A stretch of 64,000 bases of DNA from a virus. Numbering within the stretch: the first letter of the stretch is position 1; every line of letters begins with the position of its first letter. The stretch spans positions 1 to 64,000 of IMG/VR virus record IMGVR_UViG_3300009170_000006; one strand, written 5' to 3'. Position numbers and translations under genes: made by a program. The notes beneath the pieces were generated by a model. That model did no database searches. It worked only from the letters and a program-made list of their open reading frames with translations, and was not told where the DNA came from. Positions 46,313 through 52,365 of this stretch are shown one piece after another.

Positions 46313-46461
46313 TATTTCTTAGTTTTAGCTTTAATATTTTTTTCTTGTTTAAGCATTTCTTTAGAAGGAGCTTTACCAGAACCTTTGTTGGCTCGGATAT
46401 TGTCCCATAAACCTCTTTGAGAGGTGCTACCATCTTTTCTTTTAATCATCTGTTTAGCCAT
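46312..46461 (-). CDS. 49-aa basic microprotein with RGLWDNIRANKG motif
   Basis: The ORF reads MAKQMIKRKDGSTSQRGLWD then NIRANKGSGKAPSKEMLKQE and ends KAKTKK. SQRGLWDNIRANKGSGK is a motif that I recall from small proteins in many Bacteroidetes phages. It overlaps the next gene by 1 base (TAATG) and starts 1 base after the previous stop. A conserved phage protein too short for common gene-length cutoffs. Confidence 0.75.
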   Translation of the reverse strand: MAKQMIKRKDGSTSQRGLWDNIRANKGSGKAPSKEMLKQEKNIKAKTKK

Positions 46462-46462
46462 A

Positions 46463-46612
46463 CTATTTCTTTTTAGCCATTTTTTTGAAAGTCATAGCCA
46501 AAGCTTTTCTCTTTGGAGTACAAGTGGCTTTAGTCATTGGAGTACAATAACCTTTATGAGCAGGATTAACTGCTTTTTGAATCCACTTTTTGTCTTTCTT
46601 TTCAGCAGCCAT
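46463..46612 (-). CDS. 49-aa basic microprotein with KKWIQKA and paired CTP motifs
   Basis: The ORF starts MAAEKKDKKWIQKAVNPAHK and contains CTPMTKATCTPKRKALA, ending MAKKK with TAG. KKWIQKA also resembles a phage small-protein family that I remember. Two Cys in identical C-T-P contexts could bind metal. It lies 2 bases after the 136-aa gene and 1 base before the next ATG. Confidence 0.75.
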   Translation of the reverse strand: MAAEKKDKKWIQKAVNPAHKGYCTPMTKATCTPKRKALAMTFKKMAKKK

Positions 46613-46614
46613 TA

Positions 46615-47025
46615 CTATTTCTTTTTAGTTGAACCACCCATTTTTTTCTTAGCACCTGCAATTTTATCTGCAAATGTTACTTTATTATAAGGAGGTGCTA
46701 ATTTAGCAAACTTAGAAATTGCTCCACCTTTTTTAGCAACAATAGGTCTAGTTACAGTTGGAATAACAGCCTTTTTTGAAACAGCATCTGGAGCATAAGT
46801 TCCACTTGGACCAGAAGTTCCTTTAACAGCTTTTGATGGACCAGCATAACCTGATTTACGAGTATACACAGCCTCACCTGTAGGATTTGTAATACTAGTT
46901 TTTCTGTAGTTAGGATTTTGTGCTACATCCATATTTATTTGCTTAGCTTTTATAGTGTTAGCTGGAGTTGAATCACTACCTCCATAATTTTTTTTAACTA
47001 ATTTTTTTACTACTTTCTTTGCCAT
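46615..47025 (-). CDS. basic Lys/Ala/Pro-rich protein
   Basis: A 136-aa protein that starts MAKKVVKKLVKKNYGGSDST and ends AKKKMGGSTKKK. The middle is low-complexity and disorder-prone (Thr, Ser, Pro, Gly). It is the largest member of the basic island. The GGS-Lys tails and the YGG motif link it to neighbours and to the larger cargo proteins. Could coat DNA or be a capsid-internal protein. No known domain. Confidence 0.6.
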   Translation of the reverse strand: MAKKVVKKLVKKNYGGSDSTPANTIKAKQINMDVAQNPNYRKTSITNPTGEAVYTRKSGYAGPSKAVKGTSGPSGTYAPDAVSKKAVIPTVTRPIVAKKGGAISKFAKLAPPYNKVTFADKIAGAKKKMGGSTKKK

Positions 47026-47043
47026 GTTTTTATTTTTTATAGA

Positions 47044-47238
47044 TTAACACTTAGACTTTTTAGAACCACCCATTTTCATCTTCATAGGTACAGCTCTTTT
47101 TGGAGAAGTACTTTTAGGACCTTCAAATTTAACACTTGCTTTTTTTGCAACTGTTGCAGGTTTGTTAGGTTTTTTATTACCAGTAGCTACAGTAGCTGCA
47201 GTAGCTTTAGGATTTGCAGATTTCATTGTTCCAGCCAT
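47044..47238 (-). CDS. small Ala/Lys-rich protein
   Basis: A 64-aa, basic, histone-tail-like protein (MAGTMKSANPKATAATVATG start, KMKMGGSKKSKC end). The first residues MAG-x-MK-x-AN also begin the next microprotein, which suggests duplication or a shared signal. It lies 6 bases after the 56-aa gene upstream. Function unknown. Confidence 0.6.
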   Translation of the reverse strand: MAGTMKSANPKATAATVATGNKKPNKPATVAKKASVKFEGPKSTSPKRAVPMKMKMGGSKKSKC

Positions 47239-47244
47239 GTTTTC

Positions 47245-47415
47245 TTATTTTTTTAATTTACCATTAGGTACATCACATGCAGCAATGTTCATGCCTCCAG
47301 TGTACTTTGTAGGGTTAGTTACTACTATAGGGTATGCATTCATACCTCCTTTGTATCTTGTAGGAGTTGTTACTACTACAGGAAAAGTGTTTGCGGTTTT
47401 CATTTGTCCAGCCAT
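47245..47415 (-). CDS. 56-aa microprotein with tandem GGMN repeats
   Basis: The ORF starts MAGQMKTANTFPVVVTTPTR and carries two copies of a unit of about 15-17 residues: PVVVTTPTRYKGGMNAY and PIVVTNPTKYTGGMN. Its N-terminus resembles that of the 64-aa protein. It is the first gene of the basic island and fills an otherwise empty gap. Repeated beta-turn-like units suggest a small structural or decorating peptide. Confidence 0.65.
   Translation of the reverse strand: MAGQMKTANTFPVVVTTPTRYKGGMNAYPIVVTNPTKYTGGMNIAACDVPNGKLKK
47287..47382 (-). repeat. in-frame tandem repeat inside the 56-aa gene
   Basis: Unit 1 (47382-47332, 17 codons) and unit 2 (47331-47287, 15 codons) share the pattern P-x-VVT-x-x-PT-x-Y-x-GGMN. 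The DNA copies are diverged, so selection seems to keep the peptide rather than the bases. Confidence 0.7.
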
Positions 47416-47446
47416 GATATTTATTTTTTAGTTTTAATTATTAATA

Positions 47447-48463
47447 TTATGCATTCCAATATCTCTCAACTGTTTTAGTTAACTGTAATAGAATACTGTC
47501 ATTTAAAGGATTCTTTAAAAACTCTATACAGTCAGCTGCATTTCTTCCCATTAGTGCACTTGTCTCAGTATGGTAAATAAAACCATCAGACTTAGCAATA
47601 ATGAATTTGTAATAAGTTGAATCTTTAACCAAAGCTTTAATTTTTAATGTTTCCATATCTAAATTACAAGCATCAATAAACTGTTGTGCAGCTCTCTTGA
47701 TATTTGATTCAACACCTTCTCCTCTGATATACTTATCCATGTTATCATAAACAACATCATTAGGAGTAGATTTCTTATATTGAACACTATTAGCATCTAC
47801 AGCTTTTGCTACATAGAATAACTTGTTTTGATTCTTATCAAATAACTTAGTAAGTTCAGAGACAGCTTTGTTTCTTAATTTACTAACTTCAGTTTTAGTA
47901 GAAACTGTATCAACAAATTTATCTAAATAAAACTTAGGAGCTACTGATCTACTTCTTGCATCATCAAAACTTTTTGAGATTAAAGAGAAACCACCATTTT
48001 CAATTGCATAAATCTTAATAAGATCTAATGCATCTTTAGTAGGATCTAAGTATAATGGTTCATTACCACATCTGATAGTTAGCTTACTCCAAAAATCATC
48101 ATTGTTAGGTTGTAACAAAACAACTTTATTCCAAAAATCAGGATCTTCAGGATTAACCATATTTGCAGCTAACTCTCTTTCAAGTTCTGATACAACTTTT
48201 CTGATTTCTTTAACTTTTGCTTCTCTCTCTTCTGGATCTTTAATTAGTTTTACTTCAGGAGCAAATTCATTTAATCCTGTTAAGTATCTCTTAATTCCAT
48301 TTCTTTCTATACATGCTAATTGTTCTTCATGAAATACCCCATCAAACAAAGCCATGCCATATTTTTCAAGGCCTAGATTAGATTTGTTAGGGTCAAAGAA
48401 CGGTTTAACAGATATACTGCCAGTTTTTGCTGTTTCAGCTAATGATACAATTGAATAACTCAT
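47447..48463 (-). CDS. capsid-block protein, auxiliary capsid candidate
   Basis: A 338-aa protein of mixed helices and strands, with an extended acidic helix at ~78-100 (EEREAKVKEIRKVVSELERE). No catalytic motif is recognised. Two tandem AAACCAAC motifs precede its ATG. It lies two genes after the major capsid gene, the zone that holds auxiliary head proteins in crAss001; role inferred from position only. Confidence 0.5.
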   Translation of the reverse strand: MSYSIVSLAETAKTGSISVKPFFDPNKSNLGLEKYGMALFDGVFHEEQLACIERNGIKRYLTGLNEFAPEVKLIKDPEEREAKVKEIRKVVSELERELAANMVNPEDPDFWNKVVLLQPNNDDFWSKLTIRCGNEPLYLDPTKDALDLIKIYAIENGGFSLISKSFDDARSRSVAPKFYLDKFVDTVSTKTEVSKLRNKAVSELTKLFDKNQNKLFYVAKAVDANSVQYKKSTPNDVVYDNMDKYIRGEGVESNIKRAAQQFIDACNLDMETLKIKALVKDSTYYKFIIAKSDGFIYHTETSALMGRNAADCIEFLKNPLNDSILLQLTKTVERYWNA

Positions 48464-48502
48464 GTGTTGGTTTTTTTTGTTGGTTTATATTTATGTAAAT
48501 GT

Positions 48503-48516
48503 ACTATTTAAATAGT
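48503..48516. promoter_or_regulatory. 14-bp perfect palindrome upstream of the 338-aa gene
   Basis: ACTATTTAAATAGT lies in the 83-base gap about 40 bases before the ATG at 48463. It could be a protein-binding operator or part of a promoter. In such AT-rich DNA chance occurrence is possible. Confidence 0.3.
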
Positions 48517-48546
48517 TATATTACTATTTGTAAGATAATTATTTAT

Positions 48547-49167
48547 TTAGTATGGAAGATTAATATCAACTTTGTAAAATCTTATTTCTATAAAATTATC
48601 ATTAAGTAAATCAGAAAGTACAACAGGTGTTGCTGAAAGATCAGCTGTTTTAAGATCATAAACATAATCACTTACTTTTCTATATCCTGCTTGATACCAA
48701 GGTTGATTTAAACCTGCTGGAACAAATACAGCATTACCTGGAGTAACAAAGCTAAATAAAGTAGGATCAAAAGTAATTCTATAATGACCCGCTGCTATTA
48801 TTTCAACAGATGATATAACATCAGAAATAATACCTGCTGGATCATCCGCAATGGTTCTATAACAACCAATACAAGCTGCTTCATTACAATTATTCCAACA
48901 ACCAGTTCCATCAGGTTCCTTTCCACAATAATGATTACAACTAGCACCTCCACCTGCAATAGAATATTCAAGTTGAGGATTCTCACCTGAAGAATACTTA
49001 AATTTAGCTAAAAGACCTACATATTGAACAGAATTATCTAAACCTCCAGATATTCTATTAACTTCATCTATTACTTGATTAACTTGTGCTATTTTTACTA
49101 AACCATTATCTCCAATTTGTTTTCTAAAGTTAAAGATTGTTTTTGTAAGAGCTGTAAATTTTTCCAT
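48547..49167 (-). CDS. capsid fibre or decoration protein candidate
   Basis: A 206-aa protein. The N-terminal helix (ALTKTIFNFRKQIGDNGLVK) is followed by a Cys-rich loop (CNHYCGKEPDGTGCWNNCNE, then ACIGCY) and a beta-rich C-terminus ending IEIRFYKVDINLPY, like small trimeric head fibres. It is the first gene after the major capsid gene and its structured leader. The eight or so Cys could bind a metal. Assignment by architecture and position only. Confidence 0.45.
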   Translation of the reverse strand: MEKFTALTKTIFNFRKQIGDNGLVKIAQVNQVIDEVNRISGGLDNSVQYVGLLAKFKYSSGENPQLEYSIAGGGASCNHYCGKEPDGTGCWNNCNEAACIGCYRTIADDPAGIISDVISSVEIIAAGHYRITFDPTLFSFVTPGNAVFVPAGLNQPWYQAGYRKVSDYVYDLKTADLSATPVVLSDLLNDNFIEIRFYKVDINLPY

Positions 49168-49205
49168 GATCTTTTTTTTTATTTTTAGTTTATAATTTAG
49201 TTAGT

Positions 49206-49253
49206 CCCATATATGAGTTGCGAGCTCAACAAAAGTCTTACACTTAATATGGG
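49206..49253 (-). ncRNA. three-way-junction RNA element after the capsid gene
   Basis: On the minus strand CCCATAT (49253-49247) pairs with ATATGGG (49212-49206) as a 7-bp closing stem. Two inner hairpins follow: AAGT/ACTT at 49245-49242 and 49236-49233, and GTTG/CAAC at 49230-49227 and 49220-49217. The 48-base fold resembles a mini cloverleaf but lacks tRNA length, T-loop and anticodon features. It lies in the transcript between the capsid and fibre genes. A role in mRNA processing or stability is inferred. Confidence 0.4.
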
Positions 49254-49258
49254 AGGAA

Positions 49259-49297
49259 GTACATGTGGCCAGGATGTTTATAACCCTGGCCTTGTAC
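49259..49297 (-). promoter_or_regulatory. strong hairpin just after the capsid stop codon
   Basis: GGCCAGG pairs with CCTGGCC (49267-49273 with 49285-49291), extended by GTACA/TGTAC after a small internal loop; the loop has 11 bases. It starts 8 bases after the capsid stop. No T-run follows on the minus strand, so it is probably an mRNA-stabilising or attenuating hairpin and not a full terminator. Confidence 0.6.
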
Positions 49298-49305
49298 AAG
49301 TTTGA

Positions 49306-50931
49306 CTAGAATGATCCTCCAGTGATTGGGTTTCTCATTACAATCTTTAACACCTTAGTTGGATCTTTAACCCAAATAGCTGGCATTGTTTGTGTCATCA
49401 TTACACGGTATCCATTGAAGTTACCATTTGATTGGAACCCTTGAGTTCTTCCCATGTAATCCATAGTACCATTTTGGTAGAACCATTTTAATTGGTTATC
49501 CCAAGATAATTTTAACATAAAGATGTTATCATTTCCTGTATCAGTGATATCAAATATAACAAATGAGTAAGAACTTAATGGGTTACCATCAATAATTGGG
49601 TTCTCAATATCATTAGTATGTAAGTTATCAAATGCTGGATTTAATACAAACTTCACATTTGCTAAGAATGGAATCACATAAGATGTGAAAGCAAATCCAA
49701 AGTTTAAGTCCATTCCTTGACCAGAGATAGCACCAATACCATTGTTGCTTGCAGCTTGGATTACTAAACCAGAGTTAACAGCTTCACGCTTGATAGCCTC
49801 ATTTACTAATCTCATACCACCCATACCTGTTTGAACAATTAATTGTCTCTTAGGATCTGGACCTTGGAATTCAACACGACCTGCATAGAAGTTATATAAT
49901 TCACTTCTGAACAATTCTAAGCTGAAACTAGATTTGTTATATACTCTCTTGTAAGAGTTATCTAACTGTTTCCATAAACCTACAGATAATCTCATATCAT
50001 CTGGACCATCTTGCTTAATTCTACCACCATGACCCCACATTAAGTAAGTTTCAATGTCAGTAGCAATTTTAGTTAAGTGAGCAGATTCCATGCTAGTTAA
50101 GAAAGTTCTTGTTAAAGTACCATTTCCTACTGCACGCTTCATGTAGTCTTTACCCATTTTAGATGCAACATCTTCAATTTTAGAAATAGAAGGATCTACA
50201 TTCTTATCAAAGTTTCTCCAGATCTCAGTTACAGGAACTGTACCATCTGCATTCATTCCACCTTTTAACATTAAGTCAGCTCTTGAAGAGATTGAATAAT
50301 GTACATGAGCTTCAGCACCACCTACAAAGTTATAGAATTCACGGAACCCTGATCTAGTTTGAATATCAGAGAATCTTTCTCCATACTCACCTCTAGCAGA
50401 ACCTTTTCTAAATAACTTAGTTTGAGGAACTAAATACTTGTTCTCTAAAAACTTGTAGTTATCATTGTTTACTAATTGTACAGTGTAGATAAAACCATCA
50501 CCCATTGGTAAGATATCATCAGCTGTAATGTACATCTCAACACCATTGTATTTGTCATAAGTGATGATATCACCATGTCCAAATTCTCTTTTGTTGATTT
50601 TGATTTTGAAGGTTGTACCATCAATACCTTTAGTAGCATTTCCTGACTCAATATCTTCCATGATATATGGTAAATCTTGAGATACTGGAGTTTGCCATTT
50701 GTACTCACCACGTGCATTATCTACATTGATGATGTTCTTACCACCAAAAGATGATAATTGGTAAAGAGGCATCTCTACTTTTTGAGACATAGCCCAAATG
50801 TCCACTGGACCTAAATCCATTGGTTCTGCATCTTTTAACATGTTTACTAAGTGGTAAGAATCCACATGAGAACTAGCTTGGTAGTTTGTATCACGTAGGA
50901 ATATACCATTGTTTAATACTGGAGTTGACAT
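49306..50931 (-). CDS. major capsid protein
   Basis: A 541-aa protein. Position after the scaffold gene, length, and N-terminal and C-terminal sequence (FLRDTNYQASSHVDSYHLVN, then WVKDPTKVLKIVMRNPITGG) fit the crAss-like HK97-fold major capsid protein. Codon use includes CGT and CGC for Arg, unlike most genes here, as expected for the most abundant protein. The leader is a long A-rich tract with ATAAACTAAAAACA just upstream of the ATG. Downstream is a strong hairpin and a folded RNA element. I see no signal for a separate maturation protease gene beside it. Confidence 0.85.
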   Translation of the reverse strand: MSTPVLNNGIFLRDTNYQASSHVDSYHLVNMLKDAEPMDLGPVDIWAMSQKVEMPLYQLSSFGGKNIINVDNARGEYKWQTPVSQDLPYIMEDIESGNATKGIDGTTFKIKINKREFGHGDIITYDKYNGVEMYITADDILPMGDGFIYTVQLVNNDNYKFLENKYLVPQTKLFRKGSARGEYGERFSDIQTRSGFREFYNFVGGAEAHVHYSISSRADLMLKGGMNADGTVPVTEIWRNFDKNVDPSISKIEDVASKMGKDYMKRAVGNGTLTRTFLTSMESAHLTKIATDIETYLMWGHGGRIKQDGPDDMRLSVGLWKQLDNSYKRVYNKSSFSLELFRSELYNFYAGRVEFQGPDPKRQLIVQTGMGGMRLVNEAIKREAVNSGLVIQAASNNGIGAISGQGMDLNFGFAFTSYVIPFLANVKFVLNPAFDNLHTNDIENPIIDGNPLSSYSFVIFDITDTGNDNIFMLKLSWDNQLKWFYQNGTMDYMGRTQGFQSNGNFNGYRVMMTQTMPAIWVKDPTKVLKIVMRNPITGGSF

Positions 50932-50981
50932 TTTTTTTGTTTTTTTGTTTTTAGTTTATACTTATTAATTTATTTGTTTGT

Positions 50982-52256
50982 TTATCTTTTAAAGAAGCTG
51001 CCACCTGTAGGTCTTGCAACTCCTGTTGTTTTTCTTTTTTCTTGAGAATCATGATCTTCACTTCCTACACCTGAAGTAATTTTATTACTTTGTTCAGTTT
51101 TAAGTTGTCTTACTGTTTTTTCTACAGCTTCTTTTTTCCCACCTTCTTTTACTTTACTTCTGTATCCTTCAGGATCAGATAATAACCAAAGAGCTTCACT
51201 AATCAATTCATGATTTGGTTCTGCATATTGGTACTTTTCTAGTAGATGGCCTAATAAATTTGTAGCTCTACCAGACATTGATGGATAATTAGCTTGAGTT
51301 AAACCAGCAAATAAAGTATTCTGAGTTTTCTTATCAAGTTTTAATCCATTTAATTCACCTGGTGAAAGAGCTTTATAAATATTATCTGTATACTTCTGAG
51401 CCTGAGCTTGTTGCTGTTTTCTCATTTGCTCTTGTTGCTGTATTTGTCTAGCAACAATTTGCTCCTGCATAGCATCTAACTTAGGTTTAAATTGATTAGC
51501 TTTAGCTTCTAATTTAGCTCCATCTTTATACTCTTCAATTTCAGCTTCAATTTCATCAGCATCACCAAATTGTGTAGCATGTAAATAGCTTCTAACAATT
51601 TGTTCTTGGCTAGTTTCATCTTTAGTATCTAACTCTCTAATTTCTTCTACTGCTGCTAAAGATCTAAATAAACTTTTTAGATCAGTACCACCATTAGCTA
51701 CATAGTGAGCAGCTACTTGAAGTTCATTAGGTAAAGATTCAAAGAACTCAGCAGATACATCTTCTTTAGTTTTTGTAGCTTTTTCATTTGTATTAGCTTC
51801 AAATAACTCTTCAAAATCTTTAAGACTATATTTAGTTACATCTTCTTCACCATCAAAAGGAGTTAATAAACCTTTCTCAATTAACTTGTTAGTTAATTCT
51901 ACTAGGCCATTATGTCTACCACCTTTTTTAGTAGTTTCTGTAGACTCTTCAGAATTGTCATCAAGAATACTTTCAAAGTCTTCTTTGCTGATTTTTTCTT
52001 TAGGCTTACTAGTCTCTTCTGAAGTAGAAGCATCTCCTTCATCTTCAGCTTTTGAGCTGGTGTCAGATGTATTTTCATCATCATCATCATTATTGTCAAG
52101 GAACGATAAGTCTACATTCTCCTTCCTAGAAAAGAGGCTAGGCTTTTGTTCAGTTTTAGTTTGTGGTACAGTGATGTTTTCAGCACCAGGTGTACCTAAC
52201 AGTTCATCAAGATTGATATCAACTTCATTAACTGTTGTGTTATCTTTGTTTGTCAT
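50982..52256 (-). CDS. scaffolding protein
   Basis: A 424-aa, very acidic protein with long disordered N-terminal segments (FLDNNDDDDENTSDTSSKAE). A helical, Gln-rich core lies at ~255-295 (QEQIVARQIQQQEQMRKQQQ) and a short basic C-terminus ends GGSFFKR. The location between portal and capsid, acidity and coiled coil are standard for a phage scaffold. The ATG is preceded by AAACCAAC. It presumably guides capsid assembly and then leaves or is degraded. Confidence 0.75.
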   Translation of the reverse strand: MTNKDNTTVNEVDINLDELLGTPGAENITVPQTKTEQKPSLFSRKENVDLSFLDNNDDDDENTSDTSSKAEDEGDASTSEETSKPKEKISKEDFESILDDNSEESTETTKKGGRHNGLVELTNKLIEKGLLTPFDGEEDVTKYSLKDFEELFEANTNEKATKTKEDVSAEFFESLPNELQVAAHYVANGGTDLKSLFRSLAAVEEIRELDTKDETSQEQIVRSYLHATQFGDADEIEAEIEEYKDGAKLEAKANQFKPKLDAMQEQIVARQIQQQEQMRKQQQAQAQKYTDNIYKALSPGELNGLKLDKKTQNTLFAGLTQANYPSMSGRATNLLGHLLEKYQYAEPNHELISEALWLLSDPEGYRSKVKEGGKKEAVEKTVRQLKTEQSNKITSGVGSEDHDSQEKRKTTGVARPTGGSFFKR

Positions 52257-52327
52257 ATTGGGTTGGTTTAATATTATAATATAAGCAAATTTACAGAAAT
52301 AAACTTTAAAAATTAAGATTTTTCTAC

Positions 52328-52352
52328 ACTGCCTATTAAAATAAATGGCAGT
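52328..52352 (-). promoter_or_regulatory. hairpin between portal and scaffold genes
   Basis: ACTGCC (minus 52352-52347) pairs with GGCAGT (52333-52328) around a 13-base AT loop. It lies 13 bases after the portal stop. No clear T-run follows, so it may attenuate transcription or set mRNA ends rather than terminate fully. Confidence 0.4.
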
Positions 52353-52365
52353 ATATGGCTATCCC

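Noticed and set aside
49206-49253. tRNA gene
   Set aside because: The 7-bp closing stem and following A suggest a tRNA acceptor, but the element is 48 bases, lacks a T-loop and anticodon arm, and has no CCA.
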